A stretch of 64,000 bases of DNA from Friedmanniella luteola (GCF_900105065.1 NZ_LT629749.1:3596001-3660000); one strand, 5' to 3'. Positions 52,012-62,743 are shown, numbered from the stretch's first letter. Numbers and translations: made by a program. The notes: a model not told the origin generated them from the sequence alone.

Positions 52012-52060
52012 TATCGTGGAGTCATCGCGATCGAGGTCGACTCTCCTGATGATCATCGGG
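52012..52060 (+). promoter_or_regulatory. Possible promoter and near-palindrome in the GT2 operon leader
   Basis: TATCGT at 52012 could be a -10 box, giving a leader of about 310 nt. CCTGATGATCATCGGG at 52045-52060 is a near-perfect 16-bp palindrome (14 of 16 positions) just downstream, a possible operator or RNA hairpin. I do not see a match to a known riboswitch in the remainder of this leader. Confidence 0.35.
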
Positions 52061-52334
52061 AGAAGAAGTCGATCATGGTCACGGCCCGTCACCAGGCGGG
52101 CTCTTCCCAGCGTCCACGATGACGCCGGGCCGAATCGGGGGCGGTTCGCAGCACGTGCGTGCTGAGCGTCCCCGGTGGCAGTGCTGCCGCACCCCGTCGC
52201 CACCGGAGCGCCACTGCTGAGCCCTCTCGACCCGCGCAGGTCCAACCCGAGCCTGCTGCGCTCGACCGTGCCATCCGACAGCTCGTGGTCTCAACGCGAC
52301 GGCCCACCGCAAACACCGAGATTGTGGAGTGCCC

Positions 52335-54116
52335 ATGGCCAGACCGGCCCACGACTACCGGCGCGTCGACCAGCACGTGCCCGTGACGCGACGAGCGGAG
52401 ACGGCGAACCCGTACCCGCCCGTCCTGATCCTGATCACCCTGCTCGCGACGCTCGGGATCATCCGCTACGCCGCCTTCCTGCTCGCCCCGGGCAACCGCG
52501 GCGACCTGCTGCCCTACCTGCTGGTCCTCGCCGCCGAGCTGATCCTCGTCGTGCACGCCCTGCTCTCGGGGTGGACGATCCTGACCGGCACCAAGGGCCC
52601 CCGCGACTTCCCCTTCTACGAGGCGAAGAGCGGCCTGTTCGACGGCCGGGCGATCAAGGCCGGTGGGCTGCGGAACTCTCCCCACCTGTGGCCGATCGTG
52701 ATGGACGGTCGCGAGATCACCGTCGACGTGTTCATCCCCGTCTACGGCGAGGACCCCGCGATCATCCGGCGGACCGCCGAGGCCGCCGTCGCCCTGAAGG
52801 GCCGGCACCGCACCTGGATCCTGGACGACGGTCGCTCCGACGAGGTGAAGGACTTGGCCGGCGAGCTCGGCTGCCACTACGTCCGGCGGCTGAGCGGCGG
52901 CGGCGCGAAGGCCGGCAACATCAACCACGCGCTCGCCATCGCCAAGGGTGAGTTCTTCTGCGTCTTCGACGCCGACTTCGTGCCGAAGCCCAACTTCCTC
53001 GTCGAGACGGTGCCCTTCTTCGTCGACGACAACGTCGCCTTCGTGCAGACCCCGCAGGTCTACGGGAACCTGGGCAGCCTCATCTCCCGGGGCGCCGGCT
53101 ACATGCAGACCGTCTTCTACAAGTTCGTCCAGACCGGGCGCAACCACTTCAACGCGGCCTTCTGCGTGGGCACCAACGTCATCTACCGCCGCGCGGCCGT
53201 CGACGACATCGGCGGGATCTACACCGACTCCAAGTCCGAGGACGTCTGGACCTCGCTGATGCTGCACGAGCGGGGCTGGCGCACGATCTACATCCCGACC
53301 GAGCTCGCCGTGGGCGACGCCCCCGAGACGATCGAGGCCTACACCAAGCAGCAGCTCCGCTGGGCCACCGGCGGGTTCGAGATCATGCTGACCCACAACC
53401 CGTTGAGCCCGCGGCGCAAGCTGAGCATGGACCAGCGGCTGATGTACCTCGTGACGGCGACCCACTACCTGACCGGCATCGCCCCCGGGCTGCTGCTGCT
53501 CGTGCCGCCGCTGGAGATCTTCTTCGACCTGCGCCCGGTGAACCTCGACATCACCATCACGACCTGGCTGCTCTACTACGCCGGCTTCTACCTGATGCAG
53601 ATCCTGCTCGCCTTCTACACCCTCGGCTCGTTCCGCTGGGAGGTGCTGATGCTGGCCGCCGTGTCGTTCCCGATCTACCTGCAGGCCCTGTTCAACGCCT
53701 TCGTGGGCAAGGAGCAGAAGTGGCACGTCACCGGCAGCAAGACCAAGCCGGAGTCGCCGTTCAACTTCATCATCCCGCAGGTGCTGACCTTCGTCTTCCT
53801 GGCGCTGACCTCGGTGGTCGCCATCTGGCGCGACACCGACAACAGCCAGCTGACGCTGGCCACCGCCTGGAACGTGACCAACACCGCGATCCTCGCCGTG
53901 TTCATGGTCGTGGCGTTCCGCGAGTCCTGGCGCAACAACCACCCGGCCCCCGTGGCCGCGACCGGGCCCGCGCCCGGCTGGGACCTCGTCGAGGCACCCC
54001 CGACCGAGGTGCGCCAGCCCGAGCCGGCGCTGCACGGCGCCCCCGCCCTCGCCACCTCGCCCACCCCCCGCCGCGAGCTGTCCGACGCTCACACCCAGAA
54101 AGAGGTCGTCGCATGA
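52335..54116 (+). CDS. Cellulose-synthase-like family 2 glycosyltransferase
   Basis: Processive polysaccharide synthase in the membrane. Two N-terminal helices (~30-75) precede a GT2 domain with all catalytic motifs: DDG (164-166), DAD (212-214), ED (302-303, the catalytic base) and QQLRW (339-343). Four or five C-terminal helices follow (~370-540). The product is a beta-linked glucan or similar; motifs alone do not separate cellulose (1,4) from curdlan (1,3). It has 593 residues and lacks a PilZ domain, so direct c-di-GMP control is not apparent. The ATG follows GGAG by 5 nt. Its stop overlaps the next start as ATGA. Confidence 0.9.
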   Translation: MARPAHDYRRVDQHVPVTRRAETANPYPPVLILITLLATLGIIRYAAFLLAPGNRGDLLPYLLVLAAELILVVHALLSGWTILTGTKGPRDFPFYEAKSGLFDGRAIKAGGLRNSPHLWPIVMDGREITVDVFIPVYGEDPAIIRRTAEAAVALKGRHRTWILDDGRSDEVKDLAGELGCHYVRRLSGGGAKAGNINHALAIAKGEFFCVFDADFVPKPNFLVETVPFFVDDNVAFVQTPQVYGNLGSLISRGAGYMQTVFYKFVQTGRNHFNAAFCVGTNVIYRRAAVDDIGGIYTDSKSEDVWTSLMLHERGWRTIYIPTELAVGDAPETIEAYTKQQLRWATGGFEIMLTHNPLSPRRKLSMDQRLMYLVTATHYLTGIAPGLLLLVPPLEIFFDLRPVNLDITITTWLLYYAGFYLMQILLAFYTLGSFRWEVLMLAAVSFPIYLQALFNAFVGKEQKWHVTGSKTKPESPFNFIIPQVLTFVFLALTSVVAIWRDTDNSQLTLATAWNVTNTAILAVFMVVAFRESWRNNHPAPVAATGPAPGWDLVEAPPTEVRQPEPALHGAPALATSPTPRRELSDAHTQKEVVA

Positions 54117-54850
54117 CCTGGACCAACCGCTTCCGTCTCCTCGGCGGGCTGCTGGGCGTCATCGCGCTCGTGGCCGTCCTGACCATCGTCTTCAACCAGC
54201 GCCAGACCCAGGCGCAGAGCCAGACCGCCACCATCAACACCGACGCCTACGACGTGGGCGCGGGCTACGGCGGCACCGTGACGAAGCAGTACGTCGAGGA
54301 GAACGACTCCGTCGCCGTGGGCGACAAGCTGTTCACCATGCAGAGCCCGGCCATGCAGCAGGACGTGGCCAACAAGGTCAAGGTCAAGGACACCGAGGCC
54401 TACGACGTCAACACGAAGAAGGGCACCGTCACCTACAAGGCGACCGTGGCCGGCCAGGTCGACCAGCTGGGCGCCAAGCTCGGCACCACCCTCACCGGTG
54501 GCCAGTCGTTCGCCCGGATCACCGTGACCGGGTCCCAGTACGTCGAGGCGCAGTTCCTGCTGACGCCGCGGGACTACGAGCGGGTCCAGACCGGCGCGCC
54601 GGTGTCGATCCTGCTGCCGAACAACCAGAAGATCGCCGGCTCGGTCAGCACCATCAAGGTCGCCACCGACCAGGGCAACGCCGCCGCGAAGATCCGCGTC
54701 GACAGCCCCGAGCTGGAGAACGCCGCGCTGAGCACGCTCACCCGCAGCGGCACCCCGGTGATCGCCACCGTCCGGCTGCGCGACGACGGCCCGCTGGCCG
54801 GCACCAGCGACGCCGTCTTCGGCTTCCTCCGCCAGATCGGGCTGCAGTAG
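54113..54850 (+). CDS. Membrane-anchored adaptor (HlyD/biotinyl-lipoyl-like) of the polysaccharide operon
   Basis: A 245-residue protein with one N-terminal helix (~8-27, LLGGLLGVIALVAVLTIVF) and an extracytoplasmic part resembling a membrane-fusion protein. Two half-motifs of lipoyl type (VGAGYGGTVTKQYVEENDSVAVGDKLFTM and ATVAGQVDQLGAKLGTTLTGGQSFARI) flank a short insert, followed by a beta-barrel-like region. It is coupled to the GT2 gene by a 4-base overlap and probably forms part of the export path. A related helper role is known for adaptors of alginate and curdlan synthases. Confidence 0.8.
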   Translation: MTWTNRFRLLGGLLGVIALVAVLTIVFNQRQTQAQSQTATINTDAYDVGAGYGGTVTKQYVEENDSVAVGDKLFTMQSPAMQQDVANKVKVKDTEAYDVNTKKGTVTYKATVAGQVDQLGAKLGTTLTGGQSFARITVTGSQYVEAQFLLTPRDYERVQTGAPVSILLPNNQKIAGSVSTIKVATDQGNAAAKIRVDSPELENAALSTLTRSGTPVIATVRLRDDGPLAGTSDAVFGFLRQIGLQ

Positions 54851-56949
54851 TGCGGCGCCCGCCCCACCGCGCCGCTGCCCCTGACACCGCTGCCCCCGGC
54901 GGGCCCGCCGCGGGCCTGCGCCACGCCGCCCTCGCCCTGACCGTCGCCCTCGCGGTGGCGGTCGGGGGGTCGGCCTGCACCCCCGGCACCCCGGACGGGA
55001 CCGACCCGCCGACGCCCAGCACGGACGCGTCGTCGACGCCGGTGTTCCCGCGCACCGAGGTGGCGCCCCTGGTGGACGCGGTGACGCACCGGACCGTCAA
55101 GCCGCTCGCGACGAAGCGGCTGGCCGGGGGCCTGGTGCCGCCCACCAACCGGTGGTTCTCGGGCCTGGTGTTCGGGGAGCAGCCGCAGCCGGTCTTCCCG
55201 CTGCCGCTGTCCTTCGGGCTGACCGGGAAGGGCTTCGCCTTCGGCCAGCCGACGGTCACCACCACCGCCAAGAACATCGCGGGCGGCTTCAAGCCGGACG
55301 TGGACGTCGACCTCGGCGCGGCGAGCACCGTCGTGAGCGGCTACGACGCCCTGACCGTGACGCTGGCGAGCACCGACACCGGCGGGAAGGTCCTCGGTCA
55401 CACCACCATCGCCGAGGGGTCACCCTTCGTGACCTACACCGCGGCGGAGGCCGGCACGCTGACCAGCGCCCTGCCGTTCACCGCTGAGGGTGACCACTTC
55501 ACCGCGACGGCGGGGGGCGTCGGCTACGGCCTCGTCGTGCACGACGGCTCCGTCGAGAACGGCACCGTCGCGCTCGAGCAGGACGGCACCGCCACGTTCT
55601 TCGTGGTCCCCGCCGACGGCTCGGCCGCCGCGCTCGCGGCCCTGGCGGCCGACCCCGTGACGGGCGGCAGCCTGGGCTACGCGGTGGACGGCGACGAGGT
55701 GTCGACGTCACTGACCTACACCACCGGCGGCCGCACCGCGTTCGCGGCGATGCCGCACCAGCAGGCGACCCTCGACCCGGCCCTCGCCTGCGACCTCGGC
55801 ACCTACCCCAGCATCTACGGCACGCTGAAGGTCTGCTCGGGCACGACGCTCGCCTGGACCGTGCCCCGCTCCCCCGCCACCGGCGAGCTCGACCTCGGCG
55901 CGCTTGACGCCGACGAGCGGACGGAGCTCGCGACGCAGGTCGAGGCCGACGTCGAGGCCACCCCGGCCTTCCCCGCCGACACCTACTTCGGCGGCAAGGC
56001 CCTGTACCGCGCGGCCATGCTGTACCGGCTGGCCCGCCAGCTGGGCGAGGAGGACGCCGCGGCACGGATCAAGACGCGGCTGACCGACACGCTCGCGCAG
56101 TGGACCGACCCGCAGGGCTGCGCGACCCGGACCTCCTTCTGCTTCGTCTACGACGAGCAGGCCCACGGGCTGGTCGGCCTGACCCCGTCCTTCGGGTCGG
56201 ACGAGTTCAACGACCACCACTTCCACTACGGCTACTTCCTCTACGCGGCGGGGGTGCTGGCCCAGGACGACTCGGAGCTGGCCACCCGGTACGCGCCGGT
56301 CATGGACCTGCTCGCCGCCGACCTCGCCTCCTCGGCCGGCAACGGGGCGTTCCCGGACCAGCGGGTCTTCGACGCCTACGCCAGCCACTCCTGGGCCTCG
56401 GGCACGTCGCCGTTCGCCGACGGGAACAACCAGGAGTCCAGCTCGGAGGCCGTCACCGCCTGGACCGGCCTGGCGCTCTGGGCGCGGGCCAGCGGCAACG
56501 CCGGCCTGGCGACGGAGGCGGACTGGCTGCTGTCCAGCGAGGCCCACTCCGGGCTGGCCTACTGGACGAACGTCGACCGCGGCCAGCCCGTGTACGACGG
56601 CTTCGACCACCAGGTGGTGTCCCTCAACTGGGGCGGCAAGCGCGACTACGGCACCTGGTTCTCGGCCGAGCCCGCCGCCATGCTGGGCATCCTCGTCATC
56701 CCGATGAGCCCGGCGTCGACCTACCTGGCCGGCGACCCGGCGCAGATCGAGGCCAACGTGGCCGAGGCCACGAGCGGGACGTTCGACCAGAAGTTCGGGG
56801 ACTACCTGCTCATGTACTCCGGGCTCGCCGGTGAGGAGCAGCGCGCGGCGGCCCTGGAGCTGGCCCGCGGGCTCGACGCCCGGTGGATCGACGACGGCAA
56901 CAGCCGCGCCTACCTGCTGGCCTGGCTGATGAGCGTCCAGGCCGACTGA
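54850..56949 (+). CDS. GH81 endo-beta-1,3-glucanase lipoprotein
   Basis: A 699-residue secreted glucanase. The N-terminus is basic, hydrophobic and ends in a lipobox-like GGSAC, so it is probably a lipoprotein. The body shows GH81 signatures: PTNRWFSGLVFG near the start, FNDHHFHYGYF with the candidate acid Asp455, YASHSWASG, and NNQESSSEA with Glu529 and Glu533. GH81 enzymes hydrolyse internal beta-1,3-glucan bonds. The GTG start overlaps the last base of the adaptor stop. In one operon with a synthase, it may trim or release the polymer, which favours a beta-1,3-linked product. Confidence 0.9.
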   Translation: MRRPPHRAAAPDTAAPGGPAAGLRHAALALTVALAVAVGGSACTPGTPDGTDPPTPSTDASSTPVFPRTEVAPLVDAVTHRTVKPLATKRLAGGLVPPTNRWFSGLVFGEQPQPVFPLPLSFGLTGKGFAFGQPTVTTTAKNIAGGFKPDVDVDLGAASTVVSGYDALTVTLASTDTGGKVLGHTTIAEGSPFVTYTAAEAGTLTSALPFTAEGDHFTATAGGVGYGLVVHDGSVENGTVALEQDGTATFFVVPADGSAAALAALAADPVTGGSLGYAVDGDEVSTSLTYTTGGRTAFAAMPHQQATLDPALACDLGTYPSIYGTLKVCSGTTLAWTVPRSPATGELDLGALDADERTELATQVEADVEATPAFPADTYFGGKALYRAAMLYRLARQLGEEDAAARIKTRLTDTLAQWTDPQGCATRTSFCFVYDEQAHGLVGLTPSFGSDEFNDHHFHYGYFLYAAGVLAQDDSELATRYAPVMDLLAADLASSAGNGAFPDQRVFDAYASHSWASGTSPFADGNNQESSSEAVTAWTGLALWARASGNAGLATEADWLLSSEAHSGLAYWTNVDRGQPVYDGFDHQVVSLNWGGKRDYGTWFSAEPAAMLGILVIPMSPASTYLAGDPAQIEANVAEATSGTFDQKFGDYLLMYSGLAGEEQRAAALELARGLDARWIDDGNSRAYLLAWLMSVQAD

Positions 56950-57075
56950 GAGCTCGCGCAGCCGGGCCGCCGGCCCCGGTCGGGGCCGCCCTGACGGCCC
57001 GCCCGGAGTGCCCGGCATCCCCGGCTGCGCGCAGGACCTGGTCCCCTCTTCGGTGGAGACGGACCAGGATCGGGT

Positions 57076-57107
57076 ACGACGTCACCTCATCGTCGAGGTG
57101 ACGTCGT
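57076..57107 (+). terminator. Hairpin terminator of the GT2-GH81 operon
   Basis: ACGACGTCACCTC pairs perfectly with GAGGTGACGTCGT over 13 bp around ATCGTC, and TTCGTCGT follows. It is 127 bp past the GH81 stop and before the M6 protease promoter region. The next ~80 bp (57108-57190) are unusually AT-rich for this genome. Confidence 0.8.
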
Positions 57108-57262
57108 TTCGTCGTGCTATGTAGTTGAATCTTCACATCGAGAAATCAATTGGCGTAAACAAACGTCCCGGTGCCCCTATCTTTCCTGTGAGACCGATGC
57201 CTAGGGTGGCTGGACATCCGACGGTTCGAGGGTGGCCACGAGCCACCCACAGGAGGTTTGTC

Positions 57263-59782
57263 TTGCGGAGAACAACGATCGGGCTGCTGGGCCTGACGCT
57301 GACGGCGGCGCTCGCTGCCGGCAGCGGAGGTCTGGCCGTCGCAGGACCCAGCTCGGGAGGAACCCCCGTCACCGGCGTGGGCAAGGACGGGCCGCTGACC
57401 CAGAGCGGCAAGGCGGAGAAGACCACCGACGAGCTCTCCAACCCGCTCGAGGCGCAGCGCCGCGAGCTCCAGGAGAAGGCGCTCGACCTGGTGCTGACGG
57501 GTCAGCGCGAGGTCGAGAACATCAACGGCTCGGACGTCGTCCGGGTCGGCACCAAGACGGCGTCCTACAGCCCGGCCGACCGCCGCAAGCTCGCCGCCGG
57601 CCAGAAGGTGCAGGCGCGGAAGGTGGACTCCTACGTCCAGCTGTCGCGCGAGAGCACCGACAAGATCTTCGTGGTGCTGGCGGAGTTCGGTGACCAGCGC
57701 GACCCCGCGTTCCCCGACCGCGACACCGACCCCACCACTGCGGGCCCGACCACCTGGGACGGCCCGCTGCACAACGCGATCCCCGAGCCCGACCGGGCGA
57801 AGGACAACTCGACCATCTGGCAAGCCGACTACAGCGCCGCGCACTACCGTGAGCTCTACTTCGGCGAGGGCGCCAAGACCGAGTCCCTCAAGACCTTCTA
57901 CGAGAAGCAGTCCTCGGGCCGGTACTCGGTCGAGGGCGAGGTCACCGACTGGGTGAAGGTCAAGTACAACGAGGCGCGCTACGGGCGCTCCGACGACAAC
58001 CCGAAGGACGCCAACGGCGACGACCCCGCGGTCTGCGCCTCGAACGTCTGCCCGAACACCTGGGACCTGCTGCGCGACGCGCTCGACCAGTGGGTCGTCG
58101 ACCAGAAGGCGAAGGGCCGCACGGCCGCCCAGATCAAGGCCGACGTCACCGCTTTCGACCAGCAGGACCGCTACGACTTCGACGGCGACGGCAACTTCAA
58201 CGAGCCGGACGGCTACATCGACCACTTCCAGATCGTGCACTCCGGCGGCGACCAGGCCGACGGCGACCCGATCCAGGGCGAGGACGGCATCTGGTCGCAC
58301 CGCTGGCGTGCCTACCAGGGCGGCGAGGAGGGCAACGGCCCGGCCAACTTCCCGATCGGCGGCACCGAGATCGGTGACACCGGCATCTGGGTGGCCGACT
58401 ACACCATCCAGCCGGAGAACGGCAGCCTGTCGGTCTTCGCGCACGAGTACGGCCACGACCTGGGCCTGCCCGACCACTACGACACGGCGACCAGCGGGGA
58501 CAACCCCGTCAGCTGGTGGACGCTGATGGCGCAGAGCCGGGTCAAGGCCAAGAACGACGTCGGCATCGGCACCCGCGCTGCCGATCTCGGGGTCTGGGAC
58601 AAGCTGCAGCTCGGCTGGCTCGACTACGAGACCGCCGTGGCCGGTCAGAAGAAGACCTTCCAGCTCGGGCCGCACGAGTACAACAGCAAGAAGGCCCAGG
58701 CGCTGGCCGTCGTCCTCCCGAAGAAGGAGGTCGTCACCGCCCTGCCCACCCCCGCCACCGGGACCCAGCAGTGGTGGAGCGGTACCGGTGACGACATCAC
58801 CAGCACGCTGACCCGTTCGGCCACCCTGGCGGCCGGCACGTCGACGCTCAGCCTGAAGGCGGCCTACGACATCGAGGCCGACTACGACTACGCCTTCGTC
58901 GAGGTCAACAGCGGCTCCGGCTGGACGGCCCTGCCGAGCAGCATCACCGACCCCGCCGCCGGCAACGGCATCGCGGGGGCGACGACGGGCTACGTCCCGG
59001 CCAGCTTCGACCTGTCGGCGTACGCCGGCCAGACGGTCCAGCTGCGGCTGCGCTACACCACCGACACGGCCCAGCAGGGCAACCCGGGCAACCCCGCCGC
59101 CGACGGCCTCTTCGTCGACGACGTCACCCTCACCAGCGGCGGCACCGCGGTGTTCACCGACGGTGCGGAGACCGGCACCGGCGGCTGGACGGCGGCCGGC
59201 TTCACCGCCGTCGGCGCGACCAGCACCACGCTCTACCCGCAGTACTACCTGGCGTCCAACCGGACCTACCAGTCCTACGACCAGTACCTGGAGCACGGTC
59301 CCTACAACTTCGGCTTCGGCGCCTCGGCGCCGGACCGGGCCGAGTTCTTCCCCTACCAGACCGGCCTGCTGGTCAACTACTGGGACACCTCGTACAGCGA
59401 CAACAACACCAGCGCGCACCCCGGCAACGGGCTGGTCCTGCCGATCGACGCGCACCCGACGCCGATCTACAACCTCACCGGGCAGCCGTGGCGGGGTCGG
59501 ATCCAGACCTACGACGCCCCGTTCTCGCTGGAGCGGGCCGACTCGTTCACCTTGCACGTGGACGGCCAGGCCAACTACATCCGGGGCGCCAAGGCCCAGC
59601 CGCTGTTCGACGACACGCGCAGCTACTGGGACGCCACCCTGCCGCGGGTCGGGGTCAAGACCCCCGGCACCGGCGTGACGCTCAAGGTGACCAAGCAGAA
59701 GGGCACCTCGATGACGGTCAAGCTGGGCACGAGCAAGAAGGTCTCCGCCGCCGCCACGTTGGCCAGCGCGCGTGGCCACTGA
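57263..59782 (+). CDS. Secreted M6-family (immune-inhibitor-A-like) metalloprotease
   Basis: An 839-residue exported protease. The start is TTG, 6 nt after a perfect AGGAGG; it opens LRRTTIGLLGLTLTAALAAG, a signal peptide. A propeptide of ~100 residues precedes the catalytic domain, whose zinc motif is HEYGH (394-398) in VFAHEYGHDLGLPDHYD. C-terminal beta-rich domains (including FVDDVTLTSGG) follow. The immune-inhibitor A family degrades extracellular proteins. A TAGGGT box at 57202 gives a ~50-nt leader. Longer upstream starts would hide the signal peptide. Confidence 0.9.
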   Translation: MRRTTIGLLGLTLTAALAAGSGGLAVAGPSSGGTPVTGVGKDGPLTQSGKAEKTTDELSNPLEAQRRELQEKALDLVLTGQREVENINGSDVVRVGTKTASYSPADRRKLAAGQKVQARKVDSYVQLSRESTDKIFVVLAEFGDQRDPAFPDRDTDPTTAGPTTWDGPLHNAIPEPDRAKDNSTIWQADYSAAHYRELYFGEGAKTESLKTFYEKQSSGRYSVEGEVTDWVKVKYNEARYGRSDDNPKDANGDDPAVCASNVCPNTWDLLRDALDQWVVDQKAKGRTAAQIKADVTAFDQQDRYDFDGDGNFNEPDGYIDHFQIVHSGGDQADGDPIQGEDGIWSHRWRAYQGGEEGNGPANFPIGGTEIGDTGIWVADYTIQPENGSLSVFAHEYGHDLGLPDHYDTATSGDNPVSWWTLMAQSRVKAKNDVGIGTRAADLGVWDKLQLGWLDYETAVAGQKKTFQLGPHEYNSKKAQALAVVLPKKEVVTALPTPATGTQQWWSGTGDDITSTLTRSATLAAGTSTLSLKAAYDIEADYDYAFVEVNSGSGWTALPSSITDPAAGNGIAGATTGYVPASFDLSAYAGQTVQLRLRYTTDTAQQGNPGNPAADGLFVDDVTLTSGGTAVFTDGAETGTGGWTAAGFTAVGATSTTLYPQYYLASNRTYQSYDQYLEHGPYNFGFGASAPDRAEFFPYQTGLLVNYWDTSYSDNNTSAHPGNGLVLPIDAHPTPIYNLTGQPWRGRIQTYDAPFSLERADSFTLHVDGQANYIRGAKAQPLFDDTRSYWDATLPRVGVKTPGTGVTLKVTKQKGTSMTVKLGTSKKVSAAATLASARGH

Positions 59783-59815
59783 CCCCTGACGGTCGACCGT
59801 TGACCGCCTGAAAAC

Positions 59816-59848
59816 GGAGGGCGCCACCGCACCGCGGTGGCGCCCTCC
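59816..59848. terminator. Bidirectional hairpin terminator
   Basis: GGAGGGCGCCACCGC pairs perfectly with GCGGTGGCGCCCTCC over 15 bp around ACC. On the minus strand it is followed by GTTTTC, a T-run that favours terminating guaB3; the AAAAC before it on the plus strand is the same feature. It also lies 34 bp behind the M6 gene. Confidence 0.85.
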
Positions 59849-59860
59849 TGGCGTCGGTGG

Positions 59861-59879
59861 CCCTTCGACGGGCTCAGGG
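59861..59879. repeat. Inverted copy of the CCCTTCGACAGGCTCAGGG motif
   Basis: CCCTTCGACGGGCTCAGGG differs at one base from the complement of the 28031 copy. It lies between the M6 and guaB3 genes, next to a degenerate GGGTCGGGG-rich tract. Confidence 0.55.
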
Positions 59880-59947
59880 AGCGGAGTGGGCTCGGGGAGC
59901 CGGGTCGGCTCGCGGAGCGGGGTCGGGGCGCGGGGTCGGGGTCGGGG

Positions 59948-61051
59948 TCAGCCGACGACGATCTCCACCCGCTGGAACTCCTTGACGTCGGTGTAGCCCG
60001 TGGTGGCCATCGCCTTGCGCAGCGCACCGGCGAGGTTCATCGTCCCGTCCGGCACCGTCGAGGGGCCGAGCAGGATCTGCTCGAGCGTCCCGACCGTGTC
60101 GAAGTGGGCCCGCTCTCCGCGCGGCAGGGTGGCGTGCCAGGCCTCGGGGCCCCAGTGGTAGCCCCGACCCGGCGCCTCGACGGCCTTGGCCAGCGGTGAG
60201 CCGACCATGACCGCGTCCGCCCCGCAGGCGATCGCCTTGGCGATGTCACCCGAGCGGTTGACGGAGCCGTCGGCGATGACGTGCACGTACCGGCCGCCGG
60301 ACTCGTCGAGGTAGTCCCGCCGCGCGGCGGCCACGTCGGACACCGCCGAGGCCATGGGCACCGCCACCCCGAGCACGGAGCGCGTGGTGGACGCCGCTCC
60401 CCCGCCGAACCCGACGAGGACCCCCGCGGCGCCGGTGCGCATCAGGTGCAGGGCCGCCTGGTAGGTGGCGCAGCCGCCGACGATGACGGGCACGTCGAGC
60501 TCGTAGATGAACTGCTTGAGGTTCAGCGGCTCGCTGGCCGAGGAGACGTGCTCGGCGGACACCGTGGTACCGCGGATGACGAAGAAGTCGACCCCGGAGT
60601 CCACGACCGCGCGGGCGTAGGCCTGGGTGTTCTGCGGCGACAACGCGCCCGCCGCCGGCACCCCGGCGGCCCGGATCTCGGCCACCCGGGCGCCGATCAG
60701 CTCGTCCTTGATCGGCTCCGCGTACAGCTCCTGCATCCGCCGGGTGGCCTGCATCGGGTCGGCGATCGAGGCGATCTCCTCCAGGCACGGCTCGGGGTCC
60801 TCGTAGCGGGTCCACAGGCCCTCGAGGTTCAGCACGCCGAGGCCGCCCAGCCGGCCGACCGCGATCGCCGTCGCCGGCGACATCACCGAGTCCATCGGCG
60901 CGGCGATCAGCGGGAAGGCGAAGGTCTGGGCGTCGATCCGCCAGGTCATCGACACCTCCTCCTCGCCGCGGGTGCGCCGCGACGGGACGATCGTGATGTC
61001 GTCGAACGCGAACGCCTGCTGCGCGCGCTTGCTCAGGCCGATCTCGAACAT
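59948..61051 (-). CDS. guaB3: GuaB3-family IMP dehydrogenase-related protein
   Basis: A 367-residue TIM-barrel protein of the actinobacterial GuaB3 group, beginning with FEIGLSKRAQQAFAFDDITIVPSRRTRGEEEV. It lacks the paired CBS domains of GuaB. The catalytic-loop Cys/Thr motif expected in active IMP dehydrogenases (GSICTTR in its neighbour) appears as GGGAASTTRSVLG, without the cysteine. It may therefore not be an IMP dehydrogenase; the family's reaction is not settled by sequence alone. It follows guaB by 61 bp and is likely co-transcribed. Confidence 0.88.
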   Translation of the reverse strand: MFEIGLSKRAQQAFAFDDITIVPSRRTRGEEEVSMTWRIDAQTFAFPLIAAPMDSVMSPATAIAVGRLGGLGVLNLEGLWTRYEDPEPCLEEIASIADPMQATRRMQELYAEPIKDELIGARVAEIRAAGVPAAGALSPQNTQAYARAVVDSGVDFFVIRGTTVSAEHVSSASEPLNLKQFIYELDVPVIVGGCATYQAALHLMRTGAAGVLVGFGGGAASTTRSVLGVAVPMASAVSDVAAARRDYLDESGGRYVHVIADGSVNRSGDIAKAIACGADAVMVGSPLAKAVEAPGRGYHWGPEAWHATLPRGERAHFDTVGTLEQILLGPSTVPDGTMNLAGALRKAMATTGYTDVKEFQRVEIVVG

Positions 61052-61112
61052 GTGGGAGCCTTCCCCGTGCTGGGTCTGCGGTGGCCGTGCGGAGGGTTGG
61101 GTGGGGTCGGGT

Positions 61113-62669
<1,557 letters not shown>

Positions 62670-62743
62670 CTAGCCGAGCAGGCCCCCCCAGCCCGCCGTG
62701 CCCAGGGGCGGCCCCGGCCTCCCGACGGGCCCCGGCGGCGGGC

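Noticed and set aside
52018-52334. Possible c-di-GMP riboswitch in the GT2 leader
   Set aside because: No match to the GEMM core (CGCACAGGGCAAACC-like) could be found; left as an unexplained leader.
51638-52334. Small open frames in the 0.7-kb region before the GT2 gene
   Set aside because: None combines a ribosome-binding site or TAnnnT box with a plausible protein; the palindromes run through them.
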